Positions 21,386-30,719 of a DNA stretch of 64,000 nucleotides are shown piece after piece. A program made the position numbers and the translations under genes. A model generated the notes under the pieces. The model searched no databases and was not told the origin of the DNA. It saw only the letters and a program-made list of their open reading frames with translations. Positions within the stretch are counted from its first letter, which is position 1; every line of letters begins with the position of its first letter. This DNA is from Poa pratensis (Eukaryota > Streptophyta > Magnoliopsida > Poales > Poaceae): the NCBI GenBank assembly GCA_947311845.1, contig CAMZMU010000071.1, positions 22,419,236 to 22,483,235 of the forward strand. The letters are read 5' to 3'.

Positions 21386-21549
21386 GTACAGAAACTAAAC
21401 TGCTGTGTCGTGTCGTACATGTTTACAAACTGAACTTGCTTGAATAACTTGTTTGCTTGATGGAGTATTACTTTAACTGAGTAAACTGAATTTGCTCGCA
21501 ACATTAGGAAGTGGAGTAAACTTGAAACTAAACTATTGCTTTAGTATTT

Positions 21550-21599
21550 GGGCTTAAATAAACTTGGAGTAGATGGGCTTAAATAAACTTGGAGTAGAT
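21550..21599. repeat. Perfect 25-base tandem duplication
   Basis: A 25-base unit starting gggcttaaataaac at 21550 is repeated without change from 21575. Identity suggests a recent slippage or repair event. Confidence 0.85.
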
Positions 21600-22029
21600 G
21601 AAAATTCAGTTTGCTCCTGTAGTTGTTCGAGTACTTTCGCACTTGGAGTTGCTCTGTGATCTGAATTTCTTGTGCATGCTTTACTGGTTGTGGTCTTGGC
21701 AGTGGAGTAGCGTAGTATAGTGTCATGCATGCATTTGATTCAGTTTGATTCTGAACATGATAGTTACTCAAATAAATTTTGTTTGCTTGCACTTGCACAG
21801 AACACCACTCCAGCAATTTTTTCTTCCTTCTCCCGATTTTTCTTGGATTATTTTGTTTCTTTTCTGAATGTTTACAGTAGTGTACTGCCGTCCCGTGCAC
21901 TCTTGCTTATTGGCTGAATTAACTGAATTTCACTTAATTTTCTGGTAGCAATATGCTTTGTTCATTCTTTACATGATTGAACCCCACCCGCATGTCCATT
22001 GTTCTGACATGTTGAACACCAACTCTTGC

Positions 22030-22340
22030 AGGTGCAGTGTCGGCCTGGAGCTGTGTTGTGCCGCAGCCGTGCCGTCCCAGAGCCGTGCCGCAGCCGGGCA
22101 GATGGAGTTGCTCCCCTGGGGTCTTGCAGGTGCAGTGCCGGCCTGGCCGCCTGGAGCTGTGTCGTGCCGCAGCCGGATGGAGTTGCTGCCCTGGGGACGG
22201 AATCGAAGCGACCTTGTCGGCGTCAAAGCGCCGTGTCAGCCGTGCCGTCCCTGGCGCAACCTGGCAGATGGAGGTGCTGCCCTGGGAACGGAATCGAAGC
22301 GACCTTTGTCGGCGTCGAAGCGCAGCCGGCGTGCTGTTTC
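22030..22340. repeat. GC-rich imperfect tandem repeats
   Basis: Blocks such as 'gatggagttgctgccctggg', 'acggaatcgaagcgacctt' and 'gtgccgcagcc' recur two to three times in shuffled order. All three forward frames are largely open because of composition, so no protein is called. Confidence 0.6.
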
Positions 22341-22564
22341 TGCTGGGTGGGAGCCGGCACTCTGCTCGCATGGCCGGTGCTCTGCTCCTGCTGCGTGTGA
22401 GATTGATCTGCTGCTGAGGGGATCAGGCAGTGGGGCGTCGAGGTGCTGGCAACCTCCTGATGGCGAGGATCGTCGACTGTGCTCCTGATGCGAGCGAGAT
22501 CCTCGAACTGAAGAGGATAGCGAGGTCGAGGATTCCGGTGAGCTCTCTTCCCCGATCGATTCAA

Positions 22565-23259
22565 TTTTTGCCGCCCCGATCTGGCGAGGAGCTGCCCCAA
22601 TCTGGCGAGTATTTGATTCAGATTTTGGTTGTGTACGCATTCGCTTGCCCGTACCGATTCGTTGCCCATTGCGCTGTATTGGAAACGAGTAAGATTGGAT
22701 ACTTTTTCCTATGTGTACGCTTCCCTACAAATAAGATCTGGTAATTAATGTCGTTGATGTACGCTTCCTTATAAATAGGATCTGGTTGTTAATGCCGGTT
22801 TTTTATGGGAAAAACTGCCATCGGGTGTACGGAATAGTTGGACGAAAGGTTTCGACGGAGTGGTTTGGGTGGCAGGCTAAGGAACCAAATTTGCTTTTTA
22901 GATAGGAGAGATTTTTGCCGTCCCGATCTGGCGAGGAGCTGCCCCAATCTGGCGAGTATTTGATTCAGATTTTGGTTGTGTAGGCATTCGCTTGCCCGTA
23001 CCGATTCGTTGCCCATTGCGCTGTATTGGAAACGAGTAAGATTGGATACTTTTTCCTATGTGTACGCTTCCCTACAAATAAGATCCGGTAATTAATGTCG
23101 TTGATGTACGCTTCATTATAAATAGGATCTGGTTATTAATGCCGGTTTTTTATGGGAAAAACTGCCATCGGGGTGTACGGAATAGTTGGACGAAAGGTTT
23201 TGACGGAGTGGTTTGGGTGGCAGGCTAAGGAATCAAATTTGCTTTTTAGATAGGAGAGA
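22565..23259. repeat. Tandem duplication, two ~347-base units
   Basis: Unit 1 is 22565-22911 and unit 2 is 22912-23259. They differ at only a handful of bases (for example one extra G in 'catcgggg' of unit 2). The units run head to tail without spacer, so this is a recent tandem duplication. A small minus-strand frame repeats with it, but I see no domain. Confidence 0.9.
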
Positions 23260-23537
23260 TGTCCCGAATTACGGCATGCTTGCACGTGATGCCACCCTGC
23301 GCCCGTCCCTGTCAACAGGTGGGATTGGTAAGGCATCGCGAGTTCGCGAGGAATTAGCACGATTTACTTCCACTTTGGGCCGTTCGTCACAGAATCGACT
23401 CCACTTCAGGCAAGCGCTGATTTATCTCGAATTTTGTCTAGAGATGCAGATTGGAATCAAATCGTGCCGTATCTGTTTATCAAGAATTTGTTTCCTAACA
23501 CATACGAAACAAACTCATTCGATTAAAGGAGTATATC

Positions 23538-23764
23538 TTTTTTTTTTGCGAAACACAGTACAATGCGGACACTCATATACACGTGCACACACTCATCCCT
23601 ATGAACGCACGCACACACATCCTACCCCTATGAGCACCTCCGAAAGACTGAACCGGCTCCCACTGAAGAATATTCCGCCTAAATGAGAAACATCAATGTC
23701 AAATCTAGGATTTGAACTCTGATGGACTGGGGTACAACCACCCTTCTAACCATCTTGCCATTAG
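23538..23764 (-). mobile_element. tRNA-derived SINE, copy 3, with 11-base target duplication
   Basis: Minus-strand copy of the family at 17705 and 17953. The poly(T) at left is its A-tail. Box A 'tggcaagatggttag' and box B 'agagttcaaatcc' read cleanly on the minus strand near the right end. It is flanked by aggagtatatc at 23527-23537 and 23765-23775. The duplicated locus at 29.9 kb lacks the insertion, which confirms it. Confidence 0.9.
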
Positions 23765-23882
23765 AGGAGTATATCAGTTAGTATAGAAACCAACTAACAA
23801 ACTTGTTAGAAAATCTCATACGTACGTGCCGCAACGCGTCGCACCTTGAGCCGATCGAAGTGCCGCGTACGTACCGATATCG

Positions 23883-24102
23883 ATGGTTGTGTTCGCCGGA
23901 CTCTCCCTCCTCGGGATAATCCTCGCCGTGGTCACGCTCATCACGGTAGTAGCTGCGATCGTCTGGGCGGTAGTCCGCTGCGCCATCGCTCGGCGGCGCG
24001 CCGAGGCGAGCCAGGCGAAGGCGGCTGCGCGTGTGCGGCCACGTCTACCACGCCGAGTGCGTCGACCCGTGGCTCAAGAGGAAGAAGATCTGCACGCTGT
24101 GC
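23883..24102 (+). pseudogene. RING-H2 finger gene copy, broken
   Basis: It starts at the same ATG as the intact gene at 30083 and keeps the N-terminal membrane segment ('GLSLLGIILAVVTLITVV'). The 74 bases matching 30221-30294 are missing at the 24020/24021 junction. That removes the first two zinc ligands and shifts the frame, and homology stops after 'tgcacgctgtgc' before the final Cys. It cannot make a RING domain. Copy A is the degenerate one. Confidence 0.85.
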
Positions 24103-25181
24103 ATGTTAGATAAACCTAGCGTTAGGCTCAAGATATTTTTTAGACATCTACATTTGAAGATCTCTCTACAAAGATGCAGAAGGATATGTGCAAACAAATA
24201 AATACACTACAATAAATCTGAATGGTACATACTAGTGTGCATACATTTTTGTCTATTTAAAAATTATAATTTTTGAAACAATTAAAGAAAATCTCCATAA
24301 ACATATAACTGTTGTTAAATACGTTAGTCTTTGGATACAAATCGCGAGAATGAATATTCTTCTTCAATATGCTATTGAGAGGAAAAGGATTAAATCCTTT
24401 ATAAGAACCAAGTTTGGGCTGAGTTTCAAACACTACAAAAACCTTGTATTATCGGTTTCTTGCATGCAATGAAATCGGGAGCGGTGCTCCTTAATTCGAA
24501 AAAAGAATTGTCAAGCATTGTTGTGTCTATATCTGTGTGAGACAGCAAAAGCTTCAGTAATCTAGGATTGCACTTCTTAGTTGCGTAATGAAGAGTAGTT
24601 TTTCCTTGGCCGTCTTGCATATAACAAGCGGAGGACCCAACGGGGAAGAGTATGACGGTCACCCGAGCTAACATATGCAACAACCTACTACTTTTCCTCT
24701 AAGTCTTGGTTGCATGCTAGCTAGAGGTCTGGATGTGAAAAGGCAGCTAAAGTGCGTGCATAGGCGTTATTTCGTGCAGACCATATAATTGTTCTGAACC
24801 AAGCCTGACAAGAAAGCTGTGTCTGATCTCTACATTGTTCTTAAAATGTGTATATATATGTTACCAAGTAATGTGCAATGCTCGTTCATATTTTCGATGT
24901 CGCATTTTCATAAATATATATCTATACTTCTTATAAGCAAAATTCCACTAAGACCCAGTTCTTTTGGTGTCCTAAAAGCAATTCTGGTTGTTTATTTCTC
25001 CGTACATATAACATCAATCATGTATAATCATAAACCTTGACAATATTTATATATTTGGTCAAATACAGAATCATTTGAAGTTGATTAAATGTAGCTTTCT
25101 TGACTGATGTGGCCAATTGAAACTTGCATATTCATGTAAGACAACTTTATGTTAAATCGATCATACATCCTTACCATTGAA

Positions 25182-25764
25182 TAGGGGTGTAAACGGATAG
25201 GATAATTTCCGTACCGAATCCGTCGCCGAATCCGTTTTAAAGAATCCATATCCGGTTCCGAAGAATTTGCCGGATAAGGATATCCGATGCCGAACTGAAC
25301 ACCCGGATACGGTATAGGATATGGTATGAAAAATGGCATCCGAATATGGATTATCCGAATATTAGTTAGGATTATCCGATGGTTATAATCCGAATAATCC
25401 GATTTTCTACCGAAATGTCTAAACTAATAGAGCACAATTTGTATTTAGTGAGTTGTGGAGCTCATTTGCTAAACAACGACTTCCTTGCATGGTCATTCTA
25501 CATACTATGGAGTATAACTTTGTTAGATTATTATGTTGTTGAGCTATTATTTTTGGTTATGTGGCTTGATGATATACATTGCGCATACCGATCCGACTAA
25601 TTTTCTTTCCGTCCCGAATCCGCTCTGTTTCCGTTCCGAATCCATGATTATATCTATCCGCCCCCGAATCCGCAACCGTTCATTATCCGATCCGATTCGA
25701 ATCCGAGAAAAAAAATATGGTAAAGGATATGGTAGAGGCAAAATCCGATCCGTTTACACCCCTA
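25182..25764. mobile_element. Non-autonomous hAT element with perfect 8-base TSD
   Basis: The termini are inverted repeats: taggggtgtaaacggat at the left and its exact complement at the right, extending to about 20 bases with one mismatch. The duplication ccattgaa is at 25174-25181 and 25765-25772. The subterminal regions are full of 'atccg' motifs in both orientations, typical of transposase-binding regions in hAT elements. No transposase frame is present. Confidence 0.9.
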
Positions 25765-25772
25765 CCATTGAA

Positions 25773-25800
25773 GCCCCCCCCCCCCCTCCCCCCCTCCCTA
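25773..25800. repeat. Cytosine-rich low-complexity tract
   Basis: Nearly pure C with two T interruptions, immediately right of the hAT target duplication. Length is likely to vary and base calls may be unreliable. Confidence 0.8.
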
Positions 25801-26422
25801 TGGCCCTAAATGTTTTCGAAAATAGAAGGGGGTCTCGAAGGACCCCGAACATGCTGCATTAAAACTGGGCGATTACATAAATTTTCATTCAGGACCATGA
25901 GAACAAAAAAAATACAATACAATCCTGATTTTTAGCACAAAGGACCCTAGGAAACAGGACAAAAACACAAACAAGCCCTCGAATCTACCGCCGGCCACTC
26001 TCGCTGCCACCGGGGACCGGGCCACTTGGGGCAGAAAGAGCGATGGACGCCGACGATGCTCCATGGAAAGGCCTCCACATCAGAGGTTGTACTGAAGCCA
26101 AACAAGGCATCCAGAGAGGCCACCTGTAAGGCCAATGATCATGATGGCAACAACCAGCCACCATGTATTCTTCTCCAAGCTGCAGAACGATCATATATTT
26201 CTTTAACTTCTATACCAAATTTTGGATTGTCCTCCACCATTGCTTATTCAAGATAATTCAACATACCATTTTGTAAAATTGTATGAAAGCATGTAAATTC
26301 CTGATGTTGTACATGGCGATAGAGAACATCTCAACAATGCGTATGGAACAAGAACACTTAGCAACGTCAATGTGACCTCGAGTTGTGGCACAAGTAAGGG
26401 GAGTAAAGAAGAGTGCGGTGTT

Positions 26423-26818
26423 ATGGAGGACAAGCTCCACGGAGCTCTTTTTTTGAAAAATTCAAAAATGATATTTCCCAGTTTTGAAAATTGTGAAAAA
26501 ATTCATTGAAGTAGATCGTGATTATTTCTACCAGTGTGCAAAATATCAATGCGAAATATACTATATTTTTATCTGTGTAAAAATGATAATTTTTTTGATC
26601 TGAGATGTAAACAGTGAAAAATTCGAATTTTTTCAGATTTTTTTAGAATTTGTCATTTTTGTGTAGGACGGAATACAAACTATTTTGGAATGAAACTTTA
26701 CAGAACCGTAAAATATGGCCTTTTCAATGTCTAGAATTTTTTGCAGATATTTTGGAAACTTGAAAATGTTGACTTTTTTTTTTCAAAAAACAACCTTTGT
26801 GGACCTCGTCCTCCAAAA
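26423..26818. mobile_element. AT-rich MITE with ~30-base inverted ends
   Basis: The left 'atggaggacaagctccac' followed by a T-run and gaaaaa pairs with the right complement (ggaggacgaggtccac on the minus strand, then T-run and gaaaaa). The interior is AT-rich and non-coding. It lies between two ankyrin pseudogene exons. A similar architecture, with different ends, occurs at 51167-51509. Superfamily not fixed because no clear TSD was found. Confidence 0.65.
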
Positions 26819-26990
26819 CCACTTTCTAGAGTAAAACATTTGTTGCTAACTTCATAACCTGAAGAAAAATCATATCCCAGCAATACTTGTAGCACACCAA
26901 ACTTGTTATAACAAACACGGCAAGTCTTATTGGAGTACACTAATACATGGCAGCTTCTCTGAACAGCGAGGGATGTTTACTCATAAAACT

Positions 26991-27124
26991 CATAGCGATT
27001 TCTGAATAGAAGTCAAGACATGAAATATGATTAAGAGCCTAGTGAGGATGATATGCATGGAAAAATTGCGAATCAAGTCGAGGGTGAGTAATGATAATCT
27101 TATCTTTACAATCTCTGAGCTAGT
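26991..27124. other. Pseudogene intron or intergenic sequence
   Basis: Short AT-rich spacer between an ankyrin exon remnant and a LINE tail. Nothing else seen. Confidence 0.4.
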
Positions 27125-27640
27125 TTTTTTTACGGAATGCCTGGTGGCGTTTATTTGATTATGATAGTAGAGTTACATCATGCATAACAAAAGGTCTAAT
27201 AAAATCTGGAGGGTCTCCATCCCAACCGAATCAATTATTTGAATCATATGCCTTCTTTGCTAGCTGATGAGCCACCTGATTGCATCGCTTAGACAATGTT
27301 GAAACTGAATATCCTACATCGAACTTGTCTTCAAAAAGCACTGTACCATAATTGCTGAATGTGGACTCCATACTTCAATTACTCCAGTACACGCTTGGAT
27401 TAGCTCAAGCGAGTCAGATTCTATGGTTGCATGTGAACATCCGAGTTTCTCCGGAAATTCCAAGCCTCTTAACAAAGCTAGTGCCTCGCTGTTGTAGCAT
27501 TCAGTACGTTCACCAATGGACTAGCTGAACCAGCAATCGCCTCTCCTCTGTGATTTCTCAACACAGCACCAACAGCCTCTGATCCATTACCATGAAAAGA
27601 TCTAACTTTCTTAAAATATTGATTGTTCGACCGAATCTAA
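27125..27640 (-). mobile_element. LINE 3' fragment with RNase H (RVT_3) remnant
   Basis: On the minus strand the sequence reads 'GAVLRNHRGEAIAG', then in a shifted frame 'IESDSLELIQACTGVIEV'. These are typical of the RNase H-like domain at the end of plant LINE ORF2. A 3' untranslated region ('aaataaacgccaccaggcat' on the minus strand) and an A-tail (T-run at 27125) follow. It is 5' truncated and broken by several stops. No TSD identified. It lies in an intron of the ankyrin pseudogene. Confidence 0.7.
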
Positions 27641-28377
27641 TTTTATAACCCCTAATAAACCGTTTGACTCTCAGCTTTCAAACTAGGCCAGATTTGGTCC
27701 ATCACACAGTTCACGAAAAATTGATTGATGATCTGGTAGTGGTTTCGTACACATTTGACAGTTGAGAAAAGAAAAACAAAGAGAAAAGTAATAGATGTTA
27801 ATTCATTTGAAAATTCAGGATTTCTTGACAAACTATCTGTGTAGAAGAAAAACTATAAAAATAAATGGCTAAAAAGGCTTAGGAGCATTCAAGAAAACTA
27901 TAAAAAAATAAATGGCTAAAAAGGCTTAGGAGCATTCAGGATTTCCGTGATTTGAAATTTGATTTGTGTGGTTCTGATAAAAAAAAATGTTGTCTAGGGG
28001 TCACTATGTCTTCGCCAAGGCTCAAGAAGTCAAGTTTGTTTGATTTTAGAGTTTAGTAACAAAAAGGAAAAAATTAGCCAATAGTCAAATGGAGGATTGG
28101 TAAATATACTTTTTTGTTTAAACTACATACTATTTTTAATTGTACCCCACGGAACTCACCTTGAATCCCATTTCTAGCAGAAGCATGGAGAGCATGACGG
28201 CCATAGTTGCCTCCATGAGCAGAATCAGGAATTTCTCACGGAAACATGTGTAAAATCTCTCATCACAACTATGAACATGGGTGACTCATCGTATTTTTTT
28301 ATAGCTATCCACACATAAGGTCGTGCATGTTGTGTATAAAAAGTAAGAGCGAGACTAAGTTTATTACCACATTACAA

Positions 28378-28528
28378 CTCCCTTCGTATCAAAATATAAC
28401 ACTTTCTAGCTACATTTATCTAGACACATGTTTTAGTGCAAGGTTCACGTAACTCTTGCACTAAAACATGTCTAGATACATGTGTGCAGAAAGTAGTTAG
28501 GAAGTCTTATATTGAGATACAGAGGGAG
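28378..28528. mobile_element. Stowaway-type MITE (Tc1/mariner)
   Basis: The 151-base element starts ctcccttcgtatcaaaatat and ends with the near complement (atattgagatacagagggag). TA follows on the right; the left TA appears mutated to AA. The centre has a long inverted repeat around 'gcactaaaacatgtctaga'. Such MITEs are moved by mariner transposases, and a candidate source lies 13 kb away at 41583-45777. The termini share 'ctccctycg'. Confidence 0.85.
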
Positions 28529-29078
28529 TAGTTAGGAGAGAACTACACCAACTAATAAGGCGAACTCTTCCGCTCTCACTAAGTGAGTTAGAATAAGAGT
28601 AGTTCACACGCGCTCTTCTCTGTCTCCCGCCTCTCCACGCATTGCACACACGTCGCCTTCGCGAATCGAGTTCGAGCTCGTTTTGTTGGAAGTTTACAGT
28701 GCAGCTTCCAGACTTCCCATCCTGCCAACCGCGTGCACGGCCGTCCGGGAGAGCAGGCCTCCGAAACCCCGACGCTTCATATCCTGCATCGGAAGATGGC
28801 CGATAATTATTTTCTTTGCTCCTTTCATTCGACTACATCTGCGCCGGCCATTCGTCTGCTTCCTCATCACCGCCATAGCCAACGGTGAAAAAACTGTGGT
28901 GGGGACTTTCCCCGTCCACACGTATGTGCTACTTCTCTCTGTTTGCGCTTGTATTTGGCTCATATTCAGATCTGCTAGATATGTCTAGGCTGTCTTATGT
29001 GGCTGGATTTACTAGTGCATCTGTGATATTGGTTTTAGAAGTTAATCTTATAGAAATTGATTAATATATCAAAATAAA
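28529..29078. other. Region without a supported gene
   Basis: An open frame at 28683-28988 has several hydrophobic stretches but no recognised family and an equally open opposite strand. I cannot support it as a gene. Confidence 0.35.
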
Positions 29079-29118
29079 CAACCCAAAGCGGTAAAGCCCA
29101 ATAAGGTAGAACTTGGGT

Positions 29119-29140
29119 GCACTAAAGTTTTGCTAAACAC
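29119..29140. repeat. 22-base direct repeat flanking an insertion (left)
   Basis: Begins gcactaaagttttgc and ends taaacac. The exact copy is at 29651-29672. Confidence 0.85.
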
Positions 29141-29650
29141 CCCCCCCCCCCCCCCCCCCCCAGACAGCACTCCCCTCGCCGCCATGGCCGGCCAGAGAAC
29201 CATCAAAGGAGAGGACCACCAGAACCACCTGCAGCAAAACGGAATCGCCCTCCAGCACCACCTCCTCCCCTCGCCACCACGGCCGGTCGGAGAAAGGATG
29301 AAGAAGAGGACCCGAACACACACACACCTACGCCACCAGAGCGTAGGAACAGGAAACCGCACGATCCAACAGATCGGCGGACAGAAGGCCTCTCGCCGAA
29401 GCGCAGAGGCAGAACTCCGCCGCTCTCACCTCAGCGCCGCCGGAAGCCGCACCGAGAGAAGGAGAGAGCCGCGCCTTATTTACCCTAAACGGCGGCCGAA
29501 CCTTCCACTCGCCGCCGCCGGGGTCTAAACCTACCCTATCTACACGCCAGGAGACGAGGAACGAGATCCCCACCTCCTCCCGCCGCCGGAGCGACTGAAG
29601 GAGGCCGAGATCCGGCCCCGCTCCGGCGAGAGGAAGGGGAAAGTGACTCG
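29141..29650. mobile_element. 510-base insertion between exact 22-base direct repeats, origin unknown
   Basis: It starts with a ~21-base C-run and is GC-rich throughout. It has no poly(A) and no inverted ends. The flanking exact repeats suggest target-primed insertion (LINE-type machinery acting on a gene 5' region, minus strand) or a repair event. Open frames on both strands reflect composition. A shorter related motif (aaagttttgctaaacagg) recurs at 29700, so local duplication is also possible. Confidence 0.5.
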
Positions 29651-29672
29651 CACTAAAGTTTTGCTAAACACG
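29651..29672. repeat. 22-base direct repeat flanking an insertion (right)
   Basis: Exact copy of 29119-29140. Confidence 0.85.
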
Positions 29673-29731
29673 TGCACTCTATAGAAGCGTCCTTGATGTA
29701 AAGTTTTGCTAAACAGGTAGGCGTCATGAAC

Positions 29732-30376
29732 TAGCACGATTCACTTCCACTTTGGGGCGTGCGTCACTGAATCGACTCCACTTCAGGCAAGCGCTGATTT
29801 GTTTCCCCTTCCGTCGAAAATATATCGAGAATTATTTTATTTTGTCTGTAGATGCGGATTGGAATTGGAACCAAATCGTGTGTACTTATCCTCCCTATCT
29901 GTTTATCACGAATTTGACGAATTTGTTTCCCAACACGAAACAAACTCATTCGATTAGGGTATCAGTTAGTATCAGAAACCATCTACTCCAACGAACTTAT
30001 ATGCACAAGAAAATCTCATACGTACGTGCCACAACGCGTCGCACCTTGGGCCGATCGAAGTCCCGCGTACGTACCGATTTCGATGGTTGAGTTCGCCGGA
30101 CTCTCCGTCCTCGGGATAATCCTCGCCGTGGCCGCGCTCATCGGCATAATAGTCGCGATCGTCTGGGCAGTAGTGCGCTCTGCCCTCGCTCGGCGGCGCG
30201 CCGAGGCGAGCCAGGCGAAGGAGGGGCTTCTGAACAAAGAGACGATCTGCGCGATATGCAAGGCGCTGCTCGCCGGCGGCGGGGAGAAGTGCCGGCGGCT
30301 GCGCGTGTGCGGCCACGTATACCACGCCGAGTGCGTCGACCCGTGGCTCAAGAGGAAGAAGATCTGCCCGCTGTGC
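29732..30376 (+). repeat. Segmental duplication, copy B (partner at 23355-24102)
   Basis: Collinear with copy A but without the SINE and with the full coding sequence. It shows the pre-insertion state of the SINE site around 29960. Confidence 0.85.
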
Positions 30377-30427
30377 CGGGCCAGCGTCGAGGTGTCGCGG
30401 ACGGACATCGTCGACGCGATCGTGTGA
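30083..30427 (+). CDS. Small ATL-like RING-H2 finger protein, putative membrane E3 ubiquitin ligase
   Basis: Single-exon frame of 114 residues. The in-frame ATG at 30026 is less likely, because homology to copy A and the membrane segment both favour 30083. A hydrophobic segment spans about residues 4-32 (AGLSVLGIILAVAALIGIIV), followed by a basic stretch RRRAEASQAK. The RING-H2 ligands are C56, C59, C76, H78, H81, C84, C95 and C98, with the DPWL tryptophan that contacts E2 enzymes. Length and layout fit the short end of the ATL family. The likely role is ubiquitin transfer at a membrane; the substrate is unknown. It is the only gene here with an undisturbed frame outside the mariner element. 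Confidence 0.8.
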   Translation: MVEFAGLSVLGIILAVAALIGIIVAIVWAVVRSALARRRAEASQAKEGLLNKETICAICKALLAGGGEKCRRLRVCGHVYHAECVDPWLKRKKICPLCRASVEVSRTDIVDAIV

Positions 30428-30719
30428 GGGGCAGCCTCGCGTGCCGTTGATCGGAGGCGCCGCCGGCCGTTGGCACGCGCGCGCGGATGTTCTGTCGTCT
30501 GCGTGCGTTGGGGAATTTTGCTGCTGACATGTGAGTGACATGGTAGTTATGTTTTTTTGTTTATCAGGTTTTATTTGCTAATCATGTATTCCACATGATG
30601 ACATGGTAGTTATGTGTGTAGGCTTGGATGAGGGAAATATATGTTATGTTTCGTTGATTCACGTGTGCTAAGTGCAGGTATTTGCTTTTCTGTTTTAAGG
30701 ATATGTGACTTACTTTTAG
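30428..30719 (+). other. 3' flank of the RING-H2 gene
   Basis: GC-rich for about 60 bases after the stop, then AT-rich. It presumably contains the 3' untranslated region. No other element seen. Confidence 0.45.

Larger units (their letters stand above)
23355..24102 (+). repeat. Segmental duplication, copy A (partner at 29732-30376)
   Basis: Upstream flank and coding start of a RING-H2 gene, collinear with 29732-30376. Copy A has gained a SINE (23538-23764) and lost 74 coding bases. Confidence 0.85.
24426..28260 (-). pseudogene. Ankyrin-repeat protein pseudogene (ACD6-like type), scattered exons
   Basis: Minus-strand pieces in order: 28260-28160 reads 'SAHGGNYGRHALHASARNG' and ends at a good donor (aag|gtgagt); about 26990-26820 has degenerate ankyrin-like sequence; about 26440-26250 reads 'TPLTCATTRGHIDVAK'; 24680-24426 reads 'GQGKTTLHYATKKCNPRLLK' and 'LLSHTDIDTTMLD'. 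These match the order of ankyrin repeats in grass membrane ankyrin proteins. Stops, frameshifts and three insertions between the pieces mean it is dead. The PGG/membrane C-terminus is not seen. Confidence 0.6.

Noticed and set aside
21970..22670. Cluster of long open frames on both strands
   Set aside because: They arise from GC-rich internal repeats; frames on all strands share the same repeat content.
25780..26235. Possible LINE 3' end on the minus strand (A-rich, 'cctagggtcctttgtgc')
   Set aside because: No RT or RNase H trace, no convincing tail and no TSD found.
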